Below are positions 48,524 through 61,177 of a stretch of 64,000 bases of DNA, one piece after another. Positions within the stretch are counted from its first letter, which is position 1. Every line of letters starts with the position of its first letter. The DNA lies in contig CM039511.1 of assembly GCA_022432975.1 (NCBI GenBank), positions 24,853,153-24,917,152 of the forward strand. The letters run 5' to 3'. Source of the DNA: Begonia masoniana. Taxonomy: Eukaryota > Streptophyta > Magnoliopsida > Cucurbitales > Begoniaceae. Made by a program: the position numbers and the translations under genes. The notes under the pieces are model-generated. The model was not told where the DNA came from, made no database searches, and saw nothing but the letters and a program-made list of their open reading frames with translations.

Positions 48524-49310
48524 GACAAACAGAAGTGGTTAATAGGACCTTAGGTACCCTTTTAAGGAGCATTAAGGGAAATAAATTATCAAACTGGGAT
48601 ATACTTTTACCAGGATTAGAATTTGCCTACAACCAGAGTGTCCATTGCACTACTCAGCAGACACCCTTCGAGGTCGTATATGGATTTAACCCATCCACAC
48701 CGCTAGACCTTGTGCTCCTATCTATTTAGGATTTAGTAAACCCAATAGAAGCCAACAAAGCAGTACAAATTAAGAAACTGCATGAAACAGTGCGTAAGGC
48801 CATCGAGAAGAAAAATGAAGGCTATGCCTGACAAGTGAACAAAGGTCGTAAGGATGTCATATTTAATGAAGGAGATTTAGTTTGGTTACACTTGCGTAAG
48901 GAAAGGTTTCCAGCCAAAAGTAGATCCAAGCTACTGCTGAGAGTCAATGGGCCATTTAAGGTGTTAGAAAGAATCAACAACAATGCTTATAAGTTAGAGT
49001 TGCTGGGAGATTATGGAGTATCGGTCACTTTTAACGCCCAAGATCTATCCCCAATGTAAGCGATGAGGAAGACATTGAGGAGGTTGAATTAAAGGATTTG
49101 AGATCAAATTATCAATCACTTGGGGAGGATGATATGCCTCAGAGGGCCATTACTCGATCCCAAACAAGGGCTCAATCTTTATCTAACCTATTTATTAACA
49201 AGTTTAATTCTTTTGCAAATGATAATAATTTTGATGATATTTTTGAAGACTTGGATTGGGAGCTTAGTACAAAAGACATGGAGCAACCCTTGCATGTACT
49301 CACTTGGTAA
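48524..49310 (+). pseudogene. Gypsy G integrase C-terminal part and pol tail
   Basis: It resumes with GQTEVVNRTLGTLLR, holding the catalytic Glu, followed by LPGLEFAYNQSVH, then a GPF/Y-type module ([20 protein letters not shown], near 48940-49000) and FNAQDLSPM. Stops occur at SI*DLV and YA*QVN. The frame then continues across the start of the 3' LTR (GRMICLRG in one frame, EDDMPQRAITRSQTR in the other) to a stop at 49310. Confidence 0.85.
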
Positions 49311-50338
49311 ACGTTGTTGGAAGACCAAGAAAAGGAATTGTCTTCCCTAAAATCATATTGTAACCAAGCAGTTTAGTTTTTATGTTTTTAGCAAACATTA
49401 GTCTTTATGTAATTTGATTAATTGCATGCATCATTAGGCATTTGGATTAGATGTATGCTAGGTTAGATGATGGTTTGGAGTTGGTTCAATTCACATTAGC
49501 ATGACTTGTTTGCAAGGACTGCGCGACCAAAGAGAACCGCCCATTTGAGCACCAAAATGGAGTGGGGACCATTACACCTTTTGGCCAATCAACTTGCTGC
49601 CAAATGAAGATGCTATGTTGGAGTTTCCCTTCTTGAAGAGTGCCTTGGATTGATGACATGACAACTCTTAGCCATTGGATCAAATTGCACACATTCATCT
49701 TGGCCATCCAAGTGAAGTTTGAAGCCAACATTCGGCCAAAGCCTCCAATGGCTCTTTTGGAGCCTCTTTTTCAACCAAACCCTCTAGCCATCCTTTGGTC
49801 TATATAAGCATGGTTATTGGTGTTTGTAAGGGGTTGTTGATGAATGAAATAACTGCTGTTTGCTTAAGGAAAACCGAGAATGTTTGAAAGCCGAAGGTAA
49901 GCCTCGATGTGCTTCACCAGAGAGAAGTTACACCTCCATTACCTCCAAGCTCAAGGTTGCTTAAAGGTTCTTATTTTCTATCATTCTCTCCACTCTTTCA
50001 AGAGTTGGAAACAAGAAGAAGGTAGTCAACCGTTTCCCAAAGGTTGTCTTTTCTTTGCTTAGAAAGAAAAGCAAGCCGAGAGCCTCAAAATATTACTCAT
50101 TGGCCAACCTCGGGTTTCCTTTCATAACTTCACTTCCACAACGTGTTTTGATCTGAAAATTTAAAGTGTTTCATTTCACTCATAAGATAAGCTGCACCTA
50201 AAATTTTAAATGATTTTGACTTCATTTTCCTATAGAGTTTTTGGCTTGTTTTAAGGCAACCTTGCCTTGGCCGAGCATCTAGAGTACTAATCTTTTTTAT
50301 GGGTTGAAACACGGCTTTTGCAGGCCTTTGGTGTGTCA
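49130..50338 (+). repeat. 3' LTR of gypsy G (1209 bp)
   Basis: It runs TGATATGCC to GGTGTGTCA and is preceded by the purine-rich CACTTGGGGAGGA. A TATA box lies at 49801-49807. It holds the unfilled target site of element E at 50037-50041. Its first 60 codons or so are in frame with the pol tail. Confidence 0.9.
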
Positions 50339-50343
50339 CAAAC

Positions 50344-51142
50344 TATCCATTTTCGTATCACATCATTTGATATTAGAGTCATCTCTACTGTTCTCCCTTT
50401 GATGTTTGGTGATTTCTTTTCTCCAAAATGATAACAAGAGGTGGAGAAAAGGCTGCACAAGAACGGGAGATAACTCAACCTAACAACTAATCAGTCGAAC
50501 ATCCTTTATTGAGAAATAAAGAACCGAGTTTGCCAACCTCAATGGATGAAGTCCGTGATATGTTTGCTAGGATGCAAAAAATTTTACAAGAGCACTTAAT
50601 CATAAATGAGAGGGATACTACAAACCCTCAACCAAGGGGTTGGGTTGAACAAGAGAGAAGAAAGTTTGGCCATGACGAATCCATATATGAGAAGTATGAT
50701 GAGGGATAGTCAGATTTTGAACATCTACCAAGCCAACAACATAGACAAAATATCAATGATGAATTGAGACATGTGAAGCTCTCTATTCTAACCTTTAAGG
50801 GTTCTTTCAATGGAGTTGAATTTCTTGATTGTGTAGTAAAGGTAGACAAGGTGTTTGAGTGCTACAACTACTCATAGAGGGCAAAAATCAAGTTGGTAAC
50901 ACTTGAACTTTTGGGCTACACAAGGTTATGGTAGTAGAATGTTAAGGCTCAAAGGAGACGTGATGAAGAGGTTCGAACTTGGAGGATGATGAAAACTTTG
51001 ATGAAAAAGAGATTTGTTCCCACGTATTATAAGCAAGAGTTATGTTTGCAAATTCAAAGTCTTAGACAAGGGACACTCTCGGTTGAAGAGTATCTAACTG
51101 AGTTTGAAACTTTGAGAATGAGGTGTTGTTTGTAAGAACTTG
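50344..51142 (+). pseudogene. Gypsy H primer site and partial gag
   Basis: The end of H's LTR (CACATCA, 50365) is followed by TGATATTAGAGTC, a decayed initiator-Met primer site. Gag starts at 50428 (MITRGGEKAAQ) with a stop after 20 or so codons. It continues to a gag core (KLSILTFKGSFNGVEFLD, LWW, FVPTYYKQELCLQIQSLRQG, SVEEYLTEFETLRMR). It is related to G and I gag. It ends at 51142 where element J is inserted. Confidence 0.8.
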
Positions 51143-53243
51143 TGTCAGGGCCCGATTCCTCTCCGAACCGGATCCCGACGAATCAGGATTTCCAAGCTGG
51201 GAAATTCAAACCAACGACAACAACGACGACCTGGTTAACTAACAGACGTTCCCTAAGTGGGAACCTTTACACACAATCATACCTAGCATCCCGAATTAGG
51301 ATATCATCATCAATTCAATCCAACCAAAAGATATATATTTCATAAATTGAAATATCCATATCATTATTCTCATCAATCTTTACATCATAATACTCACGCG
51401 GAAGCTAAATAAAATAAATATATAAGTCAATCACGACATATGACTTTACAATCCAAAAGTCCTATGCCTCCTTGTATACTGTACTTTGCCTTAGTTTCTC
51501 CGTACGGGTGAACGTCCGCGCTATCTGAAAAATATGAATATCCACGAAATGAGCCATTGACACAGCAAATAAATCTAACGACTAAAATAGTTAGCCCAAG
51601 CCCTATCCACAATATTCAGGCCCATACGCCATTCTCCACCTAATCATGATTATTTTGAAATCATCTTAAATCAAATATATTTTTGATTTAAAATTCATGC
51701 CATTTATATAAAAATACATGTAGGTTCGTAATTCGAACCGTTTAAAATCTATCAACCACGTTTTAAAATTGTTTTAAGCAAATAGATAAATCCAATGTAT
51801 TTAAATAAATATGCATGATTCAAAACCATCCAACCACAGTTTAAAAACCATTCTCAGCAATTAAATAAATCTGATGCAATTAAATTAATGATGTAGGATT
51901 TAAAACCATTTTTCTTTCTATCACATTTCCAAAACAGTAGTTTTTAACATTCAAATTGATACATAAAAAATCCAATCCACTCTAATTGACTCATATGACT
52001 ATCACACATCTACATGTTCTCGGGCTTTCACTAGTAGAACTATAGGACCCACACATTTCTTCCCCGTGAGGTTTAGGGACTTTCAACCCAAGGAGACATA
52101 CAGTTAATCTCCCAGTATTTTCATAGTCATACTATCATACATGAAGAGGTGAGACCAGCTCAGTGGGTTTTTATGTTACCACCGCTGTCCTTCTCCCTCT
52201 TTCTTAATTGTATGCTTAAAACAACCAATTATAAAGCAATACTATGTATGTACAAAACACGCACCCACCCATGAAATTTGTATTTAAAATTCAATGAGTT
52301 CAAATCAATACAATTGATAATTGAAAATCAATTATGCTCAATTAAATAAAAAATTGTCGTTCCACTCGTTACCGTTCTATATTTTAATAAATATTCGAAA
52401 TAAACTATCCAATATAAATCAAATTCAAACATTATTCAAGAAAACCGAAAATAAGTGATTTTTACAATTTCTTATTCGTTTTTCATAAAAACGATATCAG
52501 TTCCTCACTTCAACATTCAATAAAATCTCCATTCAATTGACCCAAAAATCTCAATCTATCTAGATCCAAACGGAATTGAAATCTATCTTTACCTATCAAG
52601 GCAATAAAGTCTAAACTAGTTTTTCTAATCGTTAGAGATATTTACCGTATATTGGTTCCACCTCTTTTCTCGAAATCTCCACTGACTCCAACGATTTCTA
52701 TGCCAAAATGCTCCTCTCGACGCGCTGATCACTTTACTCTAAAGGACGGATCGACGATTCGCACGTTTACCTCTCCTTTTTCACTCTCTTCCCTCACGGT
52801 TCCTCGTCGATTTTTTTTCTTCTCTGCTCTCTCTCTCTCCCCCTCCCTCCCTCCCTCCCTCCCTCCCTCCCTTATTAACTTTTCTTTTGTTTTGTTTCCA
52901 CGAAAAGCCACATAACAAAAGCAACATAACCCCTTAGGAATAGTGGTTTTAATGGTTAATTACCATTAAACCACTCTTATCCTATTAAAAGACCAAAACA
53001 CCCTGTCTCATGAACCAACTTTTGGCCACCCTGAACAATTCAAGGCCGATCGATCGGCCATCTTCAGGCAATCTATCGGCCACCGTTATGCATTTTATTT
53101 TTATTTTTAAATCATCAAATTTTGTATATTACTTTATTCTTTCTTCGATCCACAAATTAAACATATATTTTTACATTCATTTCCACAATATGTCCTCAAC
53201 ATACTTTTAAAATTGAGTTCTACAATTTTTTTAAATCGTTACA
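51143..53243 (-). repeat. 3' LTR of J (2101 bp)
   Basis: On the plus strand it runs TGTCAGGGCC to AATCGTTACA, so on the minus strand it starts TGTAACGATT. It contains a (CCCT)n run at about 52843-52872 and GCCGATCGATCGGC at 53046-53059. Frames in it are short and not coding. Confidence 0.85.
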
Positions 53244-53343
53244 TTTTTCCCCTCTTAAGAAAATTTCGTCATGAAATTTCTTTCTAACCCAGTTCTCAAA
53301 ATAAAACTTGAGAATGCTTTTCTCAAATCTCATTTTCAAATTC

Positions 53344-53919
53344 TCATTCATCATCCCTCACCTCAAGTGTTTGCTCGATAAGCAAAGCTCTCTCAACCAT
53401 ATCCGAATACGACTCAAGTTTTAAGGCTACGAGTCTGCTAAAAATACCCCACCTAAGAAATTGCTCAAATTGCTGAGCCTTAGCAGCTTCATTAGGAATA
53501 AACTGCCCCACATACCTTGACAATTCCTCGAATTTGGTTTGATAATCCAAAACACTCATGTCCCTTTGGGTCAATTCTAAAAATTTCTTTGTTTTGGCTT
53601 GTCTAATATATTTAGTAAAACACTCTAGTTTTCATCTAATTGATTTACGGCGAACCTAACCTTGAACTCATTCGGAATTCCTACTAATTCGAACTTCTTC
53701 TTAATTTGCCTCAACCACTCCTCAGCTATGGCTGGATCACTATTTCTAAAACCTATCCAACAACTTCATCTCAGTCGAATCCGTACTCCCAACGATTTCT
53801 TTGCTTTGCTAAGCAACGATCCTAGTCATGATAACCGTTAGAGCTACAATAGCTTTTCGCATCTCCGCAATCTCATCATCCCGATTTTCATTCCCACTTG
53901 TAGATCCTTCTCCGTCCAT
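53344..53919 (-). pseudogene. Gag remnant of element J
   Basis: The minus-strand start at 53919 reads MDGEGSTSGNENRDDEIAEM. Later pieces resemble Tekay/Del-type gag (AEEWLRQIKKKFELVGIPNE, then at 53574-53344 SVLDYQTKFEELSRYVGQF and SRLVALKLESYSDMVERALL). Stops and frameshifts interrupt it. Confidence 0.75.
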
Positions 53920-54046
53920 CTACAAATAAATCACATATTAATTAGATAAACGTTCACCACCAAGGCAATACATGAGACATTCTAAACATAATTACTAACT
54001 TCCCCCCAACAAATTAGAACTATGATGTATAGCTCTGATACCATGT

Positions 54047-54417
54047 TGTCAGGGCCCGATTCCTCTCCAAACTAGATCCTAACGAATCAGGATTCCCAAT
54101 GTAGGAAATTCAAACCAACGACAACGATGACAACCTGGTCATCTAACAGACATTCCCTAAGTGGAAACCTTCACACACAATCTTACCTACCATCCCAAAT
54201 TAAGGTATCATCATCAATTCAATCCAACCAAAAGATTTATATTTCATAAATTAAAATATCCACATCATCATTCTCACCAATCTTTACATCAAAATACTCA
54301 CGCGGAAGCTAAACAAATTAAATACATAAGTCAGTCACGACATTTGACTTTACAACCCAAAAGTTCTATGTCTCCTTGTACACTGTACTTTGCCTTGGTT
54401 TCTCCATACGGGTGAAC
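54047..54417 (-). repeat. 5' LTR of J, partial (cut by K)
   Basis: It aligns with the plus-strand left edge of the 3' LTR from 51143. The sister copy reads GGGTGAACGTCCGCG at the point (about 51505) where this copy breaks into TGTAACGCCCAG, which fixes the insertion point of K. Confidence 0.85.
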
Positions 54418-54728
54418 TGTAACGCCCAGATTTTTGAGTTTTTGGGTTTCCGCTATATAAGGGTATTTTCATAAATATAGTAAATTAAGTCCGTTTTACG
54501 AATGGAAAGTTTTGTTAGAACCTTAGGAGTAAGTTGGAATATTTAGTGGAATAAGAAAATTTTAGAGAAACCAAATCAATAAGCGAAATAACGAATTATG
54601 TAGAGAATTAGGTGAGGGGAAAACTTGTAATTATGAAGTAAAATTTTAATTAAAACACAAAATTCCCTCCCCCATTATGCATTTACACGATTTCTCTAGA
54701 GAGCTTCCCCCCGCCCCTCCTTGGCGAT
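54418..54728 (+). repeat. LTR K, 5' part only
   Basis: It begins TGTAACGCCCAGATTTTTG directly after the J break. It resembles the start of family A and C LTRs in layout, with a TATATAAGGG at 54454 and a pyrimidine-rich leader near 54660-54720. It is cut at GGCGAT by LTR D. The remainder is not in the window. Confidence 0.65.
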
Positions 54729-56265
54729 TGTAACACCCGAGAATTTTCCTCCAACATGAATTGCCTTAGATTTAATTAAGTTATGAGAGCCTAACATTGA
54801 TCGTAGAATTATCATAAACCATTGGGTTAGAAAGAAATGGTTGGAGAGAAAACAAGAGATTGAGAAGGAGGTTAGGTGAAATTGTTGTTTTTTTTATGAA
54901 AAGATGGGAAATAGAAAATAAAAAGAGGGAAAGGAGGAGGGTCTTCAACGTTGGAAAAGAGAAGATGAAGGGAGAGGGTTGGTTTTATAAATAACATTTG
55001 TTTGGGGGTAAAATTTTAGTAAGGAAAAATTGGAGTTTAAAAAAGTAGAAGGTGAAGGAGTAAAAGACAAGTTCCATTGTCTTCTCCTTCCTCCCCTTTC
55101 GTGGCAGCCATGGGAGAGCTTCCCCTTCCTCCTTTCTTCAAATTTCATCAAAGATTAAGGTTAGTTTGGATGGATTTTGGTGATTTATGCGTACCTTGGT
55201 GATTGTATACAATTGTAGTGTTTTTTTGGGTGGGTTTTGGTAGAGTTTGGGAAACCCTAATGTGGTATTCCAAAAATCCCCTTTCCTTGATGAGTTTTTC
55301 TTGATATTTGGTGGTTTAGACCTTAGATAGGGTGGTTTAGGTTGATTGTATAGATAGATTAGAGATTTGGTTGATTTTGTGGAAAATCAGTTTTAGAACA
55401 AAGTGTCGCCAGTTCTGTTTTTGTGGAACCTAATCGGCCATGATGTTTGGTTAGTAAAATAAATTGTGGCATTGGATAGTAGTCATGTGGTTTACAGAAT
55501 GGGTAGGATCGTTCAAATCTGATAAAAAATGAGTAAGTTATGACCGATTGAAGTTTGGACAGTGAAAAAGGGGGGGGGGGGGGATTTTGGGATTTTGGTG
55601 TAATGCTTTAAAATTGGATAGTTTGTTGCTAGGATTTGAGTATGTATCCCTTAAATTACTTTTATGGTTTCTAACTAAATTTCATAGGTTAACGAATGAG
55701 CAATTGACGCAGCCAAAGTGAGTAAGTACGTTACGGGGATCAAGGTAAGTAGAGGATGTTTGTGTTTTGCCTTCGGGATTACACCATTGAACGGTAAGGT
55801 TGTTTGATTGATTGTTTGTTGAGTTGTGTTGTGTTGTAGTTGAGCATTTGTGTGGGCATGCATCATGGTTTTTGAATTACGAAAAATGAGTTTTTAGCAT
55901 GTTTTAATATGTGAGCACGAAACGTAAAAAGATAAGAAGATTTGCAACGTGGTCTCAAGTAGAGCCCCCTCATTGAGAGATGTATACGTGGTGCGATTGG
56001 GCCCAATGTATCGGGTGGATCGTAGTCACGTGGCGGTGTGGGACACCGCACGATCGGGCCCAACGAAGCGGGTGGGTCGTTACTTAGTGCTAGAGTGTAG
56101 CACCACGAGAGGGTCTCTACGAGAGATGCACCGCTGAAAATACGTAAGATGTCTTGAGTATGAATGCCTCGTCGTTAACGTGCGAGAGAAAACACTAGAG
56201 AGTTCTATGATCGATGTAGGAGGAGATCGTGTATGACCGTCCAATGGGCGCGACCCGGATGTGTG
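54729..56265 (+). repeat. LTR D, 3' end missing
   Basis: It begins TGTAACACCCGAG. It is related to families L and B: it has a leader followed by GATTAAG/GTTAG (near 55155), a 57-nt segment (55688-55744) ending AG/GTAAGT, then ATTACACCATTGAACGG. It breaks off at 56265 where LTR C starts. Frames within it are not convincing genes. Confidence 0.7.
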
Positions 56266-56452
56266 TGTAACACCCAGCATTTTCAGTCATGTAATTATCC
56301 CGAAATTCACTGAACAGAGTTAATTCGCTATTAATGTAACAATTATTTTATTAGAATTTGGACGCCGAGAATTTTAGGGTTTAGGAAGAATAGAACGAAA
56401 AAGGGAGCCAAAACACCGAGGTTTTTGGGTTTTCGCTCATTTAGGGTATTTT
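56266..56452 (+). repeat. LTR C, first part
   Basis: It begins TGTAACACCCAGC and is cut by the solo LTR B' after GGGTATTTT. It continues at 60004. Confidence 0.7.
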
Positions 56453-57210
56453 TGTAACGCCCCCGAACCCACCCTGGCTCGGTGAGCTACTTTGCTAATC
56501 AATCCCACGTTAAAACATAATCTAAATAAAATTGACATAGCAGAATTTAAAGCTAATTCTTCCTAAGTTCTCTCTAATTTAAAACCTAGCTGCCTAGACT
56601 CACTAATTTCCCTAAATTCTAACCTTTAAGCACCACGGCATCCTTACCGAAAATTTCGGCAAAGTGACGCCTGAAAATGGCACCTCCAAAATGCTAGGTA
56701 CCTGCAATAAAATCCAATCCCAAACAAACCAGAATATTCCAACCATCTAACCAACCTACGAAATCTCCAAATAATAGTAAAGAGGGAACTAAAATACGAA
56801 CATCCCTAAGTGAAGAAAGTCCACAATATAGGGCGATACATCACCCTTAACTTAACTATATACCACCAAACACATAGCTATCCCATAACTATCAAAAACA
56901 TCAACCAAAATAATACTTACGCATTCCCATCAATTCCACAAACAGACATTTACAATATTACTAAAATACAAAACCCCACATTCTCCCGAAGACCATGGTC
57001 GAGGCGCCCCGACAACTGCCCGCACCGGCATGCTCCGTGAATCTCTGACTGCCCCAAATCCTTGGTTCCTTTATCAAGCTCACCTACATCCACGCCGTTA
57101 CCTACACCATAGAACACACACACACACGTAAGTTTACGCTTAGCAAGTAGGGGAAAACAAATATAAAAATATGCACACACGACTCTCACACAACCCAAAC
57201 ACGCATACAA

Positions 57211-58555
57211 GTCTAGCTCCCAAGATTACCCTAACCCAAACACCTATTACACATCTGAGTCTCGCTCCCAAGATGCGTATCCATCCGAGCCTAGCTCCCA
57301 AGATGGCCCTAACCCTCTGAGTCTTGCTCCCAAGAGGCACTACTCAATCACATCTGAGTCTCACTCCCAAGATGCGTATCCATCCGAGTCTCGCTCCCAA
57401 GATGGCCCTAACCCTCGAGTCTCGCTCCCAAGAGGCACTACTCAATCACATCTGAGTCTCGCTCTCAAGATGCGTATCCATCCGAGTCTCACTCCCAAGA
57501 TGGCCTAACCCTCCGAGTCTCGCTCCCAAGAGGCACTACTCAATCACATCTGAGTCTCGCTCCTAAGATGCGTATCCATTCGAGCCTAGCTCCCAAGATG
57601 GCCCTAACCCTCCGAGTCTCGCTCCCAAGATGCGTATCCATCTGAGCCTAGCTCCCAAGATGGCCCTAACCCTTCGAGTCTCGCTCCCAAGAGGCACTAC
57701 TCAATCACATCTGAGTCTCGCTCCCAAGATGTGTATCCATCCGAGCCTAGCTCCCAAGAATGGTCCTAACCCTCCGAGCTCGCTCCCTAAGATGCACTAC
57801 GCATCAGATCTAGAGTCTCGCTCCCGAAGATGCGTCAGCCATCCGTAGTCTTGCAGCTCCCCAGATGGCCTACCTCCATCCGAGCCTAGCTCCCAAGATG
57901 GCCCTAACCCTCCGAGTCTCGCTCCCAAGATGCGTATCCATCCGAGCCTAGCTCCCAAGATGGCCCTAACCCTCTGAGTCTTGCTCCCAAGAGGCACTAC
58001 TCAATCACATCTGAGTCTCACTCCCAAGATGCGTATCCATCCGAGCCTAGCTCCCAAGATGGCCCTAACCCTCCGAGTCTCGCTCCCAAGAGGCACTACT
58101 CAATCACATCTGAGTCTCGCTCTCAAGATGCGTATCCATCCGAGTCTCACTCCCAAGATGGCCCTAACCCTCCGAGTCTCGCTCCCAAGAGGCACTACTC
58201 AATCACATCTGAGTCTCGCTCCTAAGATGCGTATCCATTCGAGCCTAGCTCCCAAGATGGCCCTAACCCTCCGAGTCTCGCTCCCAAGAGGCACTACTCA
58301 ATCACATCTGAGTCTCGCTCCCAAGATGGCCCTAACCCTCGAGTCTCGCTCCCAAGAGGCACTACTCAATCACATGGCCCTAACCCTCCGAGTCTCGCTC
58401 CCAAGAGGCACTACTCAATCACATCTGAGTCTCGCTCCCAAGATGCGTATCCATCCGAGTCTCGCTCCCAAGATGGCCCTAACCCTCCGAGTCTCGCTCC
58501 CAAGAGGGCACTGACCCAATCCATCTGAGTCTCGCTCCCAGATGGCCCTACCCAG
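57211..58555. repeat. Minisatellite of about 99 bp in the solo LTR B'
   Basis: Units of roughly 99 bases are built from three related subunits, each with GAGTCTCGCTCCCAAG or GAGCCTAGCTCCCAAG followed by different tails (ATGCGTATCCATCC, ATGGCCCTAACCC, AGGCACTACTCAATCAC). About a dozen units are seen, some lacking a subunit. Because the period is close to a multiple of three, it creates open frames with a repeated peptide (58 kb region, 177 codons) that are not genes. Confidence 0.93.
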
Positions 58556-59650
58556 TTCCCTTACCTCTCAAGCTTACACTACCTTTTTTACATTTTAAAC
58601 TCAACGTCACACAAACCATACAGACAAAGAATTACCCCAACAAATACAAGTCAAAGCAACACACTACTAAAACAATACAAAGCAACCACTCTACCAAAAC
58701 AATACAAGGCAACCACACTACCAAAACAATACAAAACAATAACACAATCCCAAAACAAGACAAAGCAATAACACAACAAGTTTCCTACCGTTCCATGGTG
58801 TAGGCCCGAAGGCAAAATAATTACAACCTACTACTTACCTAGCGTCCTAGCTCGCTGAGGATACTCGATTACCTGTCCATCTACAGCTCAACCTACGACA
58901 AATATTCAAACCTCATTAAAATTAAGCCTACATTTAGCAATTACTCTCAAACTACTATTTCTAGCCTAATCCAACTTAAACTTAACTAAACGGGCCACTA
59001 ATTTGGGTTCGGTAAAAACCGACCCAAAACTTCGAACGCGCGTAACTTTTGCGTCGGATATCGGAATCAAACGATTCCAGCGGCCACGTACTTCTCTAAT
59101 AACCTATATTAATCCGCCAAAAGGAATTTTAAAACAAACGACTGTAGCTAGGTCAAAATGGCAAAAACCCGAACTGCCCCTTAACCCGGAATTTCCCCTT
59201 TTCTAGTTTTTCATCAATTCTCATCCAATTCCTCACCAATCAACTACCCTAACATCCAATTAACATAATCTAATGAAAAACAAAGGTTTCACACAAGAAA
59301 CCCGAAGCTCAGAGAAAGGGGTTCTCAGATTTTGGTTCAATCCGAGCTCCCTGTTGCTCGGCAATCTTTGCCGGCGTTGAGCTCGGCAATCAGATGCTAA
59401 GGGCAGCCAAAAACGACTGGCGATCAGAGCTCTAGCAGCTCGGCGATCCCCAGCACAGACCGAACACAAAAACAGAGCAAAAACCAACTTACCGGGTCGG
59501 TTAGTGCGCGGAGTCGGCCGGAAACGCTAGCCCATGGTTCGCCGCCGTCGTCTGGCCGGAGACCATCGGAAATCGCCGGTGAATGGCGCCGCATCGCCTC
59601 CCCCTCTCCCCTGTTCTCCTCTCGGCCGTCGGGCTCGAGCTCGAACACAA

Positions 59651-59680
59651 ACAACAGAATGGTTTTAACCATTCTGTTGT
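59651..59680. repeat. Perfect 30-base hairpin in LTR B'
   Basis: Arms ACAACAGAATGGTT and AACCATTCTGTTGT pair across a TT centre. The same position in the other family B LTR also forms a hairpin (46306-46334). Confidence 0.9.
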
Positions 59681-59683
59681 TTT

Positions 59684-59785
<102 letters not shown>

Positions 59786-60003
59786 ATATTAATTTCTATT
59801 AAAACATTAATATACCGTTTTGCTCTCTTGTTTTCGACCATTCGAATTTCATTAAATCTTGTAAATTATACATTTTCCTAAATTGATCCTCACCCCGTAC
59901 CCGGCTTAATTTCTCCAATTAGAATACCCGGACATAAATCTAATTTAGATAATTCTAAGATCCATAATTTAATTAAATCTAAACTCGGTAGTGTTACAAT
60001 TTT

Positions 60004-61177
60004 TGTAAATAGAGGAATTTATGTCCATTTCGCGAGCGACAAGTTTTGTTAGAATTTCGAGAATTAATTGGAATGATTGGTAGAATAAGAAAGTTACGAG
60101 AATCTAAAATGAAGGGTTTCGCTTGTTTTGTGAGAAAACTAGGTTAAGTGGCAAAATTGAAAATTAGGTTAATTTTAAAATTAAAACCCTCACAAATCCC
60201 TCTCCTTCACAATTCCATCGGCAGAGCAAGTTTTCCCCCTTTCTTTTCATGCGATTTTTCTCCCTTCGATGTTCTCTCTCTCTCGGCAACCACGGTTCTT
60301 CTCCCCTGGATCGATTTTCCTTCCGTTCTTCTCAAGATTCAAGCTCTAGGTAAGGTTCTAAGCATTGGATACGTTTATATTTTCGAATTAGGGCTTGGTT
60401 TAATTAGGGTTGTCAATGTTAGGGTTGAGAAATTTTAGGTTGATGTTTGAAATTGATGTTTTTGGTAGATTAATGACTATTAATGGTGAAAAGTAAACAT
60501 TGGATTGAAATTTGGTAGTTAAAGGAGTTAAAAGCCATTAATGCTATTAGAAACATAGTTACGCACTCAAGGTATTCGGTGAAATGCCTAAGAGGTATAA
60601 GCTGAATTTTAGGAAGTTACCTTAGTAAGGAATTTTGCTAGTTTTGGATTCTGTTTATTTAAGATTGATTCTAACATTGAAATATTAAATGTCTTAGGTG
60701 GAAAAGAGTGAAAGTGAAGGCACGGTTGGCTAAGGAATCCAGGTAAGTGGGTGTGTAGGCGTCCGGCCATTAGGACCCTACATCACAAGGGTATTAGAAA
60801 ATTTGTATTGATGCTTGTTTGATGATTTATGAATGATTGAGAATTATGTTATGTCTAGTAGAGTAGCGTTATGATACGATCTATGACAGATGACTCATTT
60901 TCTTTAGCATGACGTTCCTATGTGCACCCATGTCTATGCATCATGATTTTCTTAAAAGCATACGAAATATTTTATGAGCATGATTTAAATGAACAAGATA
61001 AGAATATGTAATGTATGTATGAATGGTTAAGTGTGGAATAGGGTGAAATGACCACGATTTGCCCACGGGTTGGACCACGATTATGCTCTCAAGATTATGA
61101 GCACGGTTCGGGGATCCTCCCGCGGGACTGGCAGGAAGGATCGTGGATCCTCCCACTGGTGGGGGCCGGGTTGATAC
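60004..61177 (+). repeat. LTR C, continuation (3' end missing)
   Basis: It resumes after the B' duplication. It has a pyrimidine-rich leader, CTCTAG/GTAAGG (60349/60350), a 45-nt segment (60698-60742) ending AG/GTAAGT, and a GC-rich block of imperfect repeats (TCCTCCCGCGGG, TCCTCCCACTGG) at 61110-61170. It is cut at 61177 by the family A element. Confidence 0.7.

Larger units (their letters stand above)
29137..50338 (+). mobile_element. Ty3/gypsy element G, interrupted by three later insertions
   Basis: The 5' LTR is 29137-30082 plus 38418-38714 and the 3' LTR is 49130-50338, about 1.2 kb each. A near-match target duplication flanks it (CTAAC before, CAAAC after). The primer site is 38717-38728 (TGGTATTGGAGC). 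Without its insertions (E at 30083-38412, solo LTR L at 41558-44123, solo LTR B at 46045-48518, plus their duplications) it would be about 7.8 kb, normal for a gypsy element. Domain order gag, protease, RT, RNase H, integrase is that of Ty3/gypsy. Many stops and frameshifts make it defective. I did not assign a lineage. Confidence 0.88.
51143..54417 (-). mobile_element. Gypsy element J, internally deleted, minus strand
   Basis: The 3' LTR is 51143-53243 and the 5' LTR starts at 54047, interrupted at 54417. Both have TGTCAGGGCCCGATTCCTCT as their plus-strand left edge. A polypurine tract (minus-strand AAGAGGGGAAAAA) precedes the 3' LTR at 53244-53256. The primer site is a perfect minus-strand TGGTATCAGAGCT (54031-54043). 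Only about 800 bases lie between, holding a gag remnant, so protease and pol are deleted. Confidence 0.85.

Noticed and set aside
52843..52872. (CCCT)n run as a CRISPR or telomere-like array
   Set aside because: It is a simple short tandem repeat in LTR J without spacers. Plant telomere repeats are TTTAGGG.
57981..58514. 177-codon open frame with a repeated peptide
   Set aside because: It is produced by the 99-base minisatellite, whose period is a multiple of three. There is no start context or relation to a known protein.
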